Below, one piece after another: positions 9,932 to 21,815 of a stretch of 64,000 bases of DNA (position 1 is its first letter; each line of letters opens with the position of its first letter). The DNA comes from Pelodera strongyloides (Eukaryota > Nematoda > Chromadorea > Rhabditida > Rhabditidae). The stretch is taken from NCBI GenBank assembly GCA_036852015.1, contig JAANDG010000478.1, forward strand, positions 50,968-114,967, read 5' to 3'. A program made the position numbers and the translations under genes. Below the pieces are notes generated by a model that was not told the origin of the DNA, searched no databases, and worked only from the letters and a program-made list of their open reading frames with translations.

Positions 9932-12750
9932 TTTTCTCTCTCCTACTCTCCTCTCTCTGTCTCCATTTCTTCTCTCTCTCCCAATATGTCTTCCTAACGT
10001 TCTAACCTTTATGTGAGCTGTGAGGGTGGATAGTTGAAGTAAAATTGGCTCCTCAACACATGGCAATCTTAAAAGAGCGAGGCTGTCGAAATTGAGCCAG
10101 AGGCCAATCCGTCTGCTTCGCTTTAACGCCGTTTTTGTGCGGCGGACCGAACGCCGTGTTGCAGCTTCTAAAAAGAAAGATGGTAAAGTTTCGTTCAAAC
10201 TCAAATTAAATACTCGAATTCAGCAGTGGAACGAAACTGCGTGATTCCCGAGATTCCGGCGTGCTACACACCAAAGTTGTCGTTTGTCGTTTTTTGCCTT
10301 ATATAAGCTGTATTTACTCTCCGTACCATAAACTCCCTATGTATGCTGTATGACTTTCTCTGTTTTCACAATGATGCACTATTTACTTGGGGAGTGTTTT
10401 CTCAAATCTTCAGGTGGCATATTAATGTCAGCACCTTTTTCTAAAAGCCTCATTTGTCCTTTGAGTTCCAGGAATATTTCGGTATTACATTATTAATCAC
10501 TAAGAAGTTTATTTCTAACAATGTTGACCAGTACGTTAGTTATTTTGTGGAGCAATTTTATTGCAATTGCACTTCATAAATAACGTCCATAAGGAACCCA
10601 GGCAACTGACGCGTTTAAAATAGATTCATGCCCGCGGTACAAATTTATGACTAAGGTTTCGTTGATATTTTTTGTCTGCTGAAGACAGTTGGCTTTTATA
10701 CTCGACCCACGGGCATGGAATCTTCTTCAGCGTTGATTACTTAACTAAACGATGTGCTAACGTTACTGTAGTTTATTTTTTAGTAACGTCTACTATAACC
10801 TCCTGGGTCTGTGACATATTCTATATTTCCCTCCTGCTAAACAGTTTAAGGTTAAGATTAAGATTAAGGAATCATAAAAATAAGTTCATAGTAACTTTTT
10901 TACAGACTGTCCAGTAAAGCTCTAAGTTCACAAGTACCCAAATCTTAAACATTGGGTGCTCAGGTTGTGTTTTCCTTCTCATTACGTATGCATATTTCTC
11001 TTTCTTTCGGCCCAATGTGGTTCCAGTAAGGAAAGGGCAGATATCAGATTGCAGGCCCCAAATTATAGATGGCATCCATTCTTGTCCTATCACCCACGCA
11101 CAAGTTGTGGGGGTATCATTATTAAAATATAAGATTCTAGTCTTTGTTTGTGTTTCTTTCATTTTCAGCATCTGTTATGCTATTATTTTGTTGTACCATT
11201 CCTCCAAGTACGGTAGTTTGGTTTCTTATGGGTCGTTTCCTTAGTGCAGTTAGTTGCGCATACTGCACGAATATTAAATCTTGAAGATATTCTTATACTC
11301 TCTCTATCTCCATCTCCCCTCATAATAGAATACCAAAGCAACGATATCTTGAGCGCTTACTAAACATTGTTATTATGTTATGTTCGTGCATGTGTTTTAA
11401 GTAGTTCAAAATATTTCCAGTAAAGTGACATTGATATTGTTATCCGCTGCTCAATCTATCCAAGAGTTCACTGAAGTTATGTATTATGTTGTTTTCCGCT
11501 TCCAATTTTCTGTCTAACATGTGTCGGCTTAAACTTGACATATGTGTTCTCTTTTGACTTTTCTTCCGTTTGCAATTAATGCTTGCGAGATCAGACCTTC
11601 ATTTTTGATGGTAGGGCCCTCTGTCATAATAAAGCGTCTATTTTTGATGAATATTGCCCATTCAAGGGAATTTGGAAGAACGAGCGGTGAGAGAGATAGA
11701 GATAACGGAGGGGAGAGAGAAAAAGAGAACGAGAAAGAACAGTGATCTAGAGAAAAAATAAAGGGAAACAACAGAGAAAAAGAGAGAAAAAATAAAAAGA
11801 GAGAAAAAATAAATGAAAAGATAAAGAACAGAGACAGAGAAAAGTAAGAAAACGGAACGAACCATCAAAATTTCGAGAGAATACACATTAATTCCTAAAT
11901 GATAAAAGTGTTCCTATTTCCATATGTAAAGGAATAAATACAATTTTAACTTTCCCTTAACTACGCAACTTGTTTCCCTACTTTGGCTTTTTGAAAAACG
12001 TTACGATGCATTTTGGCCAGAGAGAAAGGGGATTTTTTGACGACTTCGGGCACAACAAAATGGCCACATAAAGACATAAAAAGGTTTGACGTGAGTCTGG
12101 CCTGTTAGAATGTTTCTCCAATGTTCTTCTATAGATAAGTTTAACTAAGCTTAAGCTAAACTATTTTTAACTGTGGTCTATGTCACAACGTAATTGTTCC
12201 TTTCCTTTTAATTTTCAGTCTCTGATTGACTACACGTAATTAGGCAGTTAATTTTCAAGCTGATTAGTACTTACATTTAAAGTCTACCCGATTGTGGGCA
12301 ACAAATTACATGACAAGTTACATGGTTCATTGGGGAAAATACTTGGATAAAGTTAGGTGGTGGGTGTCTGGTCCGGTATGTGAGCCACATAATGAGTGTG
12401 CCGTAGGAGCGCCAGAACTGAGCGAAAAATGGATTAAAGAGAAAAGGTTGTCCGCGCAGCTGTGGCGGTGAAATACCTTACCCAAAGAAATGGAAACGCG
12501 CCTACATCTCATTGCAAGTGTTATGCCGTGCTAAATTCTAATGAGTAAGTGTATTTTCCCTTCATAGTATTGTGCCCTGGTTGTCCATTTTATTCCAAAA
12601 ATCTTTGCATTATTATTGCATTCTGTTTATAAAAATGAGCATGGCTGCAGCAAAAGCGTTGCTGCCACTATTGGGTCATGCTTTCTGAATTTACAATTAC
12701 GTGCGTATCGACACAATTTTACTAATGTCTATAATAAGGCGGTAATATTC
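8157..12750. other. No gene seen; simple repeats
   Basis: No splice-compatible coding stretch was found. The region holds a CA-rich block (about 9,412-9,640), a CT run (about 9,880-9,990), a purine-rich GA block (about 11,684-11,850) and a patch with repeated GTGCGC-type words (8,680-8,775). ORFs here are low-complexity translations. Confidence 0.6.
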
Positions 12751-12761
12751 TTTTTTTTCAG
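12751..12761 (+). promoter_or_regulatory. 3' splice acceptor just before the SLC6 start codon
   Basis: The run TTTTTTTTCAG ends six bases before the ATG at 12,768. This close to a start codon it is either an SL trans-splice acceptor or the end of a 5'-UTR intron. In nematodes both are common; trans-splicing is my preferred reading. Confidence 0.6.
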
Positions 12762-12767
12762 ATAAAA

Positions 12768-15700
12768 ATGAACGGAAATGGTGCCAGTCTCACCAGTATC
12801 GTCTCTACTAAAGAGCGTCACATATGGCCGAATCGGTCTCAATTTTACATGTCAATTTTGAGTTTCGCCATTGGATTGGGCAATTTTTGGCGTCTTCCGC
12901 CGCTAGTTATGAGAAATGGAGGAGGTTGGTTTAGTTTTTTTAATTATTTAAAGATAAATATAAATCATTCACAAGAGTGGTTCAATACAATTTTCAGAGC
13001 TTGTGGCTAGTTGTATTTCTATTACTAAGAGTTGACGACGAGTTCTAGTTCGATTAAACTGACGCTTTTTCTTAAGAAATATTATTAGTTCAGCCCATTT
13101 CATGATATACATACATTGTTCGAAAGATATTACTTGGCCCTCATTAGTGAGTATATGTAGAGTGCCAGCGATACAACGATTTCCAGTTACAAGTTCATTT
13201 CATTCCAGGTGCATTCCTCATACCTTATGTGATTATGATTTGTGTATTATGTGGGCCCTTATTCTTTATCGAATTGGCAGTCGGCCAAAAGTATCGGACG
13301 GGATCAATAGGTGTATGGAAAAGCATACATCCAGCACTTGGAGGTAAGAAATGAGGACGCCCTTCTAGGGCTCCGTGTTTTGTGCGCGTGAGTGCGGGCG
13401 CGCAAGTCCGTGTGCGCGGCACAAAGTAAATGAAATTATTGCAATTGTTCAGCAAAACTTTACCGTAGAATTGTAATCTGATTAATTATTCTGTTACTTT
13501 TCATGAAAAAAGGTGTAAACTTACATAAAAATTGTTGATAGAAGTGTTAAATAAATAGAAAAGTTACAGGTGTTGGCATTGCTGCCACAATTGTTTGTTA
13601 TCTTGTTGCTGTGTATTATAATGGAATCACAGCTTATGTTATTTACTACCTCTATAGAAGTATATCCATTGATTTACCATGGGTGGTAAGTGTGAATTAC
13701 TTATTTTTTGTTTCGCTCATTCCACTACTATATTAGTCATAAGGTCAATCGCGCCCTAGACAAACCCGGACCGGGGTTAGTTTCTTGGTTTCATTAGCTG
13801 AGCAAAAATCTATCATGGGAATCTACATTCTATCTTAATTTGTTTTGTTTCAATTTTAAAATCTACATTTTAATTGTGTTTCTTAACGAAAAGAGAAATT
13901 TGCAACAGTCGGCTCCCACGCTTGAGGCGGTACTTCGACGTACTCTCAAATAATGGGCATATTTATATACATATGAAGCGGCTGAGTGGGTATTATAAAA
14001 AGATTCACTTGCGCCATTTTGAAGAGTTGCGAAACGTTGCCTGCTTATAACAAACGTGAAACGTAGAAAAACGATAATATATCTCCTTTTGTAAATCTCC
14101 ATGATTTTAGGATTGTCCTCTGAATTCGCCATCTCGCAACGAATGTATGAAATCGGACAGTGTTCCGCAGTACTTTTTTAATCGAGTCGCCCTGGATACA
14201 ACGAAGTACGTTATTCATAACACAAATGGGTGTTTTACCAGCGGGGATCGAACCAGGGCCTTCTGTCGTCAGTCTACGCACACACTGCACTACCATTACG
14301 CATCACTATTTATGGCTTTGCAATCGTTATATATATGGGTTAAACTGGGTTTACAGTTAGACATCGACAGGCGCCCTCCAAATAGTTATACAGAATTAAG
14401 TGTTCTACTATAATGTACTAAAATTTCAATAATTTTCAGTTCCCTCTCAGAATTGGGATCTTTCAAGTTACAAATATTCGTGTGTCTTCTCCTTGCTTGG
14501 ATTGTTGTTTATTTAAGTGTTCGAAGAGGAGTCAAAACAAGTGGATACGTGAGTTTTAATTTTTTTTTACAAAAATCAGCGCTCTGATTATTGTGCCCCA
14601 CAGTTTGCAGTCTCGTCACTTTCATAGGTTTCAGTGTTTCTAATGTTTATACTTTAAATGGAAGCCTTGCCATTGTAAAATGATTTTTTCATCAATTGTG
14701 TTCGGTTTTGCGCGAACGCTGTTTCAGTTATGCACATAATCGATGTGCAAGGAAAGTAAAAACATAGAAACATGTAAGTTCAACTTATAGCTATTGGGGG
14801 AAAACATACCATCAATTACATCCCTGGGGAGTACAAACTACAACTATTAATTTAGGTAATGTACGTGACGTGTATGTTTCCGTACGTTACTCTGATTGTC
14901 TTCCTCGCTCATGCAATGTCGCTGGATGGTGCATGGGATGGATTGAAGATACTTATGAAACCAGATGTATGTTTTGTGAATAGAATCTTACCTTTTTAAT
15001 TTTCCCTGTAGTATCATCTATATCTTTTCTACATATTGAAAGATAAAAAGGTAGCGTATAAAAAGATAATAAATTAGAAACATTTTGTTCAGTAATTGGT
15101 TAATCATATCAATTTTAGCTTTCTAAAGTGTTCGACCCCAACGTCTGGCTACTTGCCGCGACACAAGGCTTCTTCAACTTTGGAATTGCATTTGGAGGTC
15201 TAATTGCCTATGGATCCTACAACCCTGAAAATCATAATTTTCAAGGAGACTGTGTGAAATTGACTGGAGCAAATTTGGTGAGCGATCAATTGGAATAGTA
15301 CATAGTATGTGACGTGGTTTGCAAAAATTTGCAAAAAATGGTGTTTTGCAAAAATAGCCCACAAGATTTCCATAATTAGGTGCGAAAACCTGATCTCTAA
15401 CTAAAAAAAAAAGATTCCAGGCTACGTCAATTCTCACTGTTATTTGGGTATTCTTAATCGAAGGGCACCATGCAAATCATCGATTTTTCGAATGTTATCG
15501 AGAGTGAGTATTTTATTATTGATAAGTTGGATTGACAAATATTTATTTCTAGGGAGATCATCATTGCATGTCACGTGATGGCGTTCATTACTTAAAGCGA
15601 AACGCTAGCCCCTTTGGAAAATTTGCATATGATAAGCAAATCCTATGTATCCTATGCTAATTTTGTACGATCGTCCACGGCAATCGTACAAAATTAGCAT

Positions 15701-18700
15701 ATGCTACATAGAATTTGATTATCATATGCAAATTTTCCAAAGCGGCTAGCATTTCGCTTTAATAGTTGATAGATGCGGAGCACTTCATGTACAATAAATT
15801 GAGAATTATGTTTCATCGTTCGTTGTATAGGCATAGGCGAGAAATGTAAAGTAAGCTAACAAACAATAAGAGGGCAAACAAGGAATAAGTAATAACCATC
15901 CTCTTTCAGAATTCTTGACGCTCGTCAAGTTCCCGATATCGAATTCGAAATTGAGAAACTTCAAAGTACAATTCTTTCTCAAGGGTCGATGGACGGAGTG
16001 AGCATCATTCACAACGAGATACACTGTGGATATAATGACTTTTTGTGGAATGTAAGTATCAAATTAGATATTGTATTTTATAGATTTTATATGAGTGAGA
16101 AACTTGAACCTGAAAGCTACCGACCGCTGAGCCTTCTAGTCCTTTATTAATACAATTTGCAGTATTCCATAATTAACCTTGCCAAGCTGTATTGAGTAAA
16201 AACATTGAGGAGGCTGCGAGTTCTAGATTGCGCTCGGTCTTCAGACTAGGGTAAGGAGGCTTGAGGCTATTCCTTACACTTATTTATCCACCATTTACGT
16301 TTTACAGGAAAAGTAAATTCAATAAATAAACAATAATTTCAGACAACTCAGGGCGCTGGTCTGGCGTTCGTCGTTTTCACTGAAGCAATCACTCTCTTTC
16401 CAGTCAATAATGTTTCGTGTGTGGTCTTTTATTTAATGTTACTCACACTAGGACTAGGCAAGTTCTTTTATATTTGGAAAAAAAATAAGGAGTTGTTCAT
16501 AAGGAAAAATAAGAGCTGTCCATAAGGCATAGTAAATAACTTGAGAAAACCCCACAGCACGGTCTACAAGGCATTTTTGAGAGTTTGAGCTCCTCTTATG
16601 ATTGGAAAAACAAAGCGAGAACTCCAGAATAGTAGTGATAGTACAAAAAATTCGTTTCACTGCAAATAAAAAACGAATAATTAGGTACACATTTTATCTC
16701 ATATAGGTTCGATGTTCGGAACGTTAGAAGGAGTGATAACATGTGCAGCGGACGCACAACTTTTCGGCCTCAAGAAACCAGTGTTGACATTAATGTTATG
16801 CGGCTTTGCTTGTCTGTTAGGACTTGTATCTTTCTCGTTTGGAAATGGACAGGTTAGGGATTATATTTCTTCAGTTTATATATAACTCTTTATTCAAGCA
16901 ATGCGATTTCACAAACGGACAATGTCACACAATGTTTGTACTGTAGTTGTACCGTATCCCGGATGGTCTCAGTACCATGGGTGTAAATGTTGGACAGCTT
17001 ATTGGTCACTTTATCATCTATCTTTACAGTACGTGATCACCCTGCTCGACTCGTTCTGCAGCACTTACGCTCTTCTTATTGTGGCATTTTTCGAAATCTT
17101 CTCCATTGTTGTAGTGGTGGGAACAGACAGGTGAATTATATTTGAATCTTTATTATAGCAAAATAGCGTAGTAACGTATTATAGATGAACCAACTATTGG
17201 AGCCGCAGATGATTTGACATAACATGTATAAGTACAGTCTGACACAAGAACATGTCTACTTAAAAGTCGTCGAACCTTCAACAGTGCGTTCAGAAGCGGT
17301 CGCTCACACAAAGGTTCTTAGGTCCTTCAGCTGAATCCACTTTAAATTTTTAGATTCCGTCAATCCCTTGAAGAAATGACCGGTTCTCGGCCTTCCTACT
17401 TTTTCTATTTCTGTTGGAAATATGTGGATCCAATTCTGATGTTTTTCATCTTCTTCGCCTCCGTATCGGAATACTTCTTCAAGCAACCAACCTATATGGC
17501 TTACGATCAGATTACTGTAAGATTGTTGATCAGATTACTGTTTTTTTATCCTTTAATTAGATGTGTGGATGTGCCTAACTCATTGTTGAATAACCAAATT
17601 TAGTGTAACAGTACAATATGCTTAGAAACTATAGATAACTGACAAAAGAATACGGATGTCCAACTTCCGTTTGGATCATAACTATTAGTTTATGAAGGGT
17701 TCAAAAATGTACTTTTCTGTTTCAGACCCGCCAAAATGAAACAACGTATCCGTGGTGGGGTCTCTGCTTGGCCGTTCTAATTATTGCATTAACAATCCTT
17801 CCAATTCCTCTCGTTGCACTACACCACACGATCGATAAATGGCGGAAAGCTGGGCAGGTAATCAAAATAAATTTGAATATTGCCTTAGCGTTCCATTTCA
17901 TTCAACCTAGTGAGCATTACATGCTACCAAAATCGCTTTTTTTATGTATCCACGTCCTACTCTATTTCGCATATAAAGCAAAACTAGACATGGAAGATGA
18001 ACTGTTTTGTTGCTAGCGATGTGTATGTTCTGATGCAGATGTTATTTCATTAATAAAATATGAGGTTGGACCAAGTTTGTATGACTTTATTCTTCTAAAT
18101 AAATTGGCGATTTATTGCTTTAGATCGAGGAGAAGGATGTCGAGCAAACATTGGACCTAATCAATACTACAAGCACAGACAAACTGATAAGGGAGCACGG
18201 GGACCACAATGGAAATAACAAGCCCAAGGTTTGCATAAACTATTATTTATAGCACTCAGATCTCAGGTTCACAAGAAAAATATGTGCTGAAAGACCAAAC
18301 TCGACAAGGCGAGAGACTAAACGAAACGCGAAAACAAAACCGTGTCAGTTAAAGGGTCAGGCCCATTTCAAATGACCCCTATTTTTGACGAATCCATCTG
18401 ATTCTCCATGTCAAGTATAGTAGGATACGATATTTTTCTAATTTTCAAGCGCAAAATTCACGCAATATTCAGCAATTTAACATGGCCAGTCATACCCAAC
18501 TATTTATCGCAGTTGTCACGCTCCTTCGCGCTAATTGGGCAACATGCCCTATTGGGCGTGGCAATTGCGATATTGGCCAATAAGCGCGAATGGGCGTGCC
18601 AACTGCGATAGATAGTTGTGTATGACTGGTCATGGTAAATTGCTGATTATTGTGTGATTTTTGCGCTTGAAAATTAGAAAAATATTGCATCCTACTATAT

Positions 18701-19439
18701 TTGACATGGAGAATCAGATGGATTCATCAAAAAATAGGTGTCATTTGAAATGAGCCTGACCCTTTAATAGGGATAAAGTAAGACAGTAGTGATCTCGAGA
18801 GAATCGGCGAATGTCTGGCGAAGGCTGGGCGTGGTGCGCCGCGAGAATTTTTGCATATGATGCAAGGGTCTGCAAACATCCCAACACGTTTCGTAATCCC
18901 GCGGTAGCTTACTAGAACTACTTTTCTACTTGTTCACTCCCTGAGTTAGGAGTCAAATTATTCGGTTTTGGTAAAGTATTTTTCTCTATTCTTTACTAAA
19001 TTACAAGTAAACTCGAAGCAAAGTGATAATTTTGTAGTGACTGCGACCCTTTAAGTGGCACATTATCGATTATCATTCACAAAATAAATCCCAGTCATTT
19101 TAGAACAACTCAAAGAGAACAACATCGCTTGGCGGATACGACCCAGTGACGCCGACCGAGGAAGAGAAAAAGGTTCGCACACAAATTTCTTTGTTTATTT
19201 TCCTCTCTACCTTTTCCTCCTCCTTCTCTCGTTCTCTCTTCCTCAGCTCTCTTTCTCCGTCTCCCTAATATATCACTTTTTAAATTACAGGAGAGGGTTC
19301 AGAGCACCCACGCGACCGATAATTTGAATTCCAGATTGAGAGTCCAGAATTACCATCTCCGGAGTCCCCAGATACCAACGAATTATACCCAACGGCGCCC
19401 TTCGGCTATGATGAAGACGACCGGAATCTCGAGGAATAA
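12768..19439 (+). CDS. SLC6 sodium:neurotransmitter symporter family protein (17 exons)
   Basis: Exons by splice sites and phase: 12768-12924, 13209-13343, 13570-13685, 14111-14205, 14440-14548, 14856-14966, 15119-15277, 15421-15503, 15910-16051, 16343-16457, 16707-16852, 17030-17130, 17354-17516, 17726-17857, 18124-18228, 19104-19172, 19335-19439. They sum to 2,043 nt, 680 codons plus stop, with every phase matching. TM1 reads [25 protein letters not shown], the SLC6 sodium-site signature, with L-P-P where F-P-Y is usual. The second outer loop keeps two cysteines ([12 protein letters not shown]). TM6 is [22 protein letters not shown]8 starts [15 protein letters not shown]. The family couples sodium to uptake of amines, amino acids or osmolytes across the plasma membrane; the substrate is not predictable here. 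Intron 10 uses a GC donor (AG|GCAAGT). The tail is hydrophilic and acidic. AATAAA overlaps the stop. Confidence 0.93.
14236..14307 (-). ncRNA. tRNA-like fragment in an SLC6 intron
   Basis: On the minus strand a D-arm-like TAATGGTAGTGC is followed about 30 bases later by the B-box CTGGTTCGATCCCCG. The acceptor stem does not pair. It is probably a tRNA-derived pseudogene. Confidence 0.4.
15596..15758. mobile_element. MITE family B, copy 1, in an SLC6 intron
   Basis: Near-perfect palindrome of about 163 bp flanked by TTAA (15592-15595 and 15759-15762). The ends are AGCGAAACGCTAGCC and GGCTAGCATTTCGCT. The two arms meet at CGATCGTCCACGGCAATCG. A second copy at 34,138-36,333 is split by another transposon. 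Confidence 0.85.
18353..18763. mobile_element. MITE family C, copy 1, in the last long SLC6 intron
   Basis: Long palindrome of about 411 bp with ends AGGGTCAGGCCCATTTC and GAAATGAGCCTGACCCT, flanked by TTAA at 18349-18352 and 18764-18767. A second copy sits in an intron of the adenylate-kinase-like gene at 61,907-62,278. Confidence 0.85.
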
Positions 19440-19725
19440 ACACATTTTTATTTTTCATAATTTACACATTTTTTTGATCTGTTACTGTCCCTCATTGTCA
19501 GTAATCAATATAGCTTCAAGACGAAGACCAGTAGTCGTAAAATTACATAAACACGGGTGAGAACAGCGAGTGAACGCATAGTTTCCTAATGAGGCTGTTT
19601 TGATATTAGGAGAGGCCACTATGGGTAGACGGTAATCATATTGTTTTGCATTTATTTGAAGTAAATAATACAATATGAAGTAAAAATTTCAAACACGTAT
19701 TTTTTTTACATATTTGGATTCCTAT

Positions 19726-21085
19726 GGAGAAGGGAAGCGCGGCGACGGGAAGCCAGGGGACGCGCGGACAAGGAGAGCGCACGGGGACGCGTTGGGGAGC
19801 ACTGGGGACGAGCGGCAGTGGGAGAGCCGGGGGCGTGCGGCTAGTGGAAGCGATGGGGAAGGGAGCGCGGGGGAGCGGATCAGGATGGAGAGTGGAGAGG
19901 GGAGCAGCGCGAGGGGAGAGGGGATCGCGGAGATGCGAGCAGCACAGAGGCACCAGCACGAGGGGGAGCGCGGGGGATGCGAGCATCGCAGGGGGAGGAG
20001 AGGGGAGCAGCGCAGGGGGAGCGCGGAGAGACGGGACAGCGCGGGGAGACGGGACATCGCGGGGGACGGGGAGCCGGGGGAGGGGAGCAGCGGGGGAGCG
20101 CGGGGAGGGGACATCGCGGGGGACGGGGAGCCGGGGGACGGGGGAGGGGACAGCGCAGGAGGAGCGTGGGGAGGGAAACGGGACAGCGCAGGAGGAGGGG
20201 AGGGTGGGGGAGGGGAGCGCGGGGGATGGGATCAGCGAGAGGGGAGCTTGTGGAGAGGATCAGCGCAGGGGGGGGGAGCAGCGCAGGAGGTGCGCGGGGG
20301 GAGGGGGGACAGCGCAGGAGAAGGGGAGTGCGGGGAGAGGGGAGTGGGGGGGAAGGGGGGAGAGGAGCAGCGCAGGGGGAGCGCGGGGGACGGGGGGGCG
20401 CGGGGGAGGGGAGCAGCGCAGGGGGAGGGAGCAGGGGGGGGACGGGGGGAGGAGCGGGGGAGGGGAGCAGCGCAGGGGGAGCGCGGGGGGAGGGGAGCCG
20501 GGGAGCCGGGGGAGGGGAGCGCGCAGGGGAGCGCGAGGGGAGGGAGCAGCGCAGGGGGAGCGCGGGGAGGGGAACGGGACAGCGCGAGGGAGGGGAGGGG
20601 GGACGGGACAGCGCGGGGAGAGGGGAGGGGGGGAGGGGAGGGGGGGGGGAGCGGGGGAGACGGGACGGGAGCGGGGGCGGGGGGAGGGGGAGCGCGGGGG
20701 ACGGGGAGCGGGGGACGGGGAGCCGGGGGACGGGGAGCCGGGGGACGGGGAGAGCAGAGGGGGAGCGCGAGGAGACGGGACAGCGCAGGGGATGCGAGCC
20801 GCGCGGGGGAGGGGAGCAGCGCAGGAGGAGCGTGGGGAAACGGGACAGCGCAGGAGGAGGGGAGCGCGGAGCGTGGGGGAGGGGATCAGCGTAGGGGGAG
20901 GGGAGAGCGGGAGAGGAAGCGCGGGACGGGGCAGGGCGCGCAAGCAGCGCAGGGGAGCAGCGCACGGGAGGGGGGCAACGCGGTGGAGGGAAGCAGCGCA
21001 GGGGACGCGGCGGAGGGGAGCAGCGCAGGGGACGCGAGAAGGGCTGCGCGAGGGGAGCAGCGGGCACGCGCAGGGTAGCAAGCCG
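19726..21085. repeat. G-rich strand-asymmetric minisatellite block
   Basis: About 1.36 kb in which the plus strand is almost all G and A with scattered C, built from imperfect words such as GGGGAGCAGCGCAGGGGG and GCGGGGGACGGGGAGCC. Composition breaks sharply from the A/T-rich flanks. The very long overlapping ORFs on both strands are products of the low T content, not genes. Many GGGG runs could form G-quadruplexes. Confidence 0.9.
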
Positions 21086-21815
21086 CGCCTTAAAAGGACA
21101 GGACAAACATTGATTGACGGACAGGACGGACATACACATAACACAAATGAGTGTAGCTTATAATGAAAAACAGTGCGACGCACTGTTTTAACATGCAATC
21201 ATCAAGGGCTACGAACAAAGTCTTAGAGCAGACTTTGCTCGAATAAGTGTTCCGGCAAAGAATCAGCTTCTTGGGGAATTCGGTATGATCTGCGTACTCG
21301 ACATGGCCGTAAATGTAATCCCAATACAGATACTCTCTGTACCGAGACTACAACGTACGCGCGCTAGCGCCAACAAAGGGGGCTCACCACAGGGAAAAAA
21401 ATTCCAAACAGCACCACGAAAAGAAATCATCACACCGAGAATAAACTACAGAACGATTATGTGTTAAAGCAAACTACACACAAATGAGCGCATCAAAAAC
21501 AACAAAGTACTGCGATAAATATTCCAATCTCAATAAGTTAACAACTAAAAAGCTGCCTAACTGAGAAGCAAACAAATACTTTAATCAAGATGTGCGCTTA
21601 AATAAAATATACGATTTCTGGTCCTAGTACAGGTCTAGGGTCTCATTACTACGAACAACATGACGTATCTGACATATTTAGCTATGATTACTATCTCTCT
21701 AGAATCCCTAGCAAAACAGATATGGACAGCATAACAATCTTTCAACTGAAAATCAACGTGACTGAGCTTTCATTTTCCGCTCTTTTATTGGACCTTCAAC
21801 GCAAACACGGATTAG
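21086..21815. other. No gene seen
   Basis: A-rich sequence without convincing exons. The last 50 bases carry the 5' half of the hairpin family described at 47,546, cut off where the palindrome array starts. Confidence 0.5.
21764..21809 (+). ncRNA. Hairpin-family copy A, 5' half only
   Basis: GAGC, a pyrimidine-rich loop and GCTC are followed by GGACCTTCAACGC, as in copy B at 47,546. The partner strand GCGTTGAAGG is missing because the sequence changes to the palindrome array. Confidence 0.35.

Noticed and set aside
19291..19560. Last SLC6 exon starting at 19,291
   Set aside because: The acceptor there gives a frame that runs past the AATAAA into non-coding sequence. The acceptor at 19,334 gives an acidic tail with a stop exactly at the polyadenylation signal and keeps phase.
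19714..21198. Very long ORFs on both strands over the G-rich block (up to 479 codons)
   Set aside because: The plus strand almost lacks T, so stops are rare in every frame. The translations are G/R/E- or P/S/R-rich low-complexity and overlap in several frames at once.
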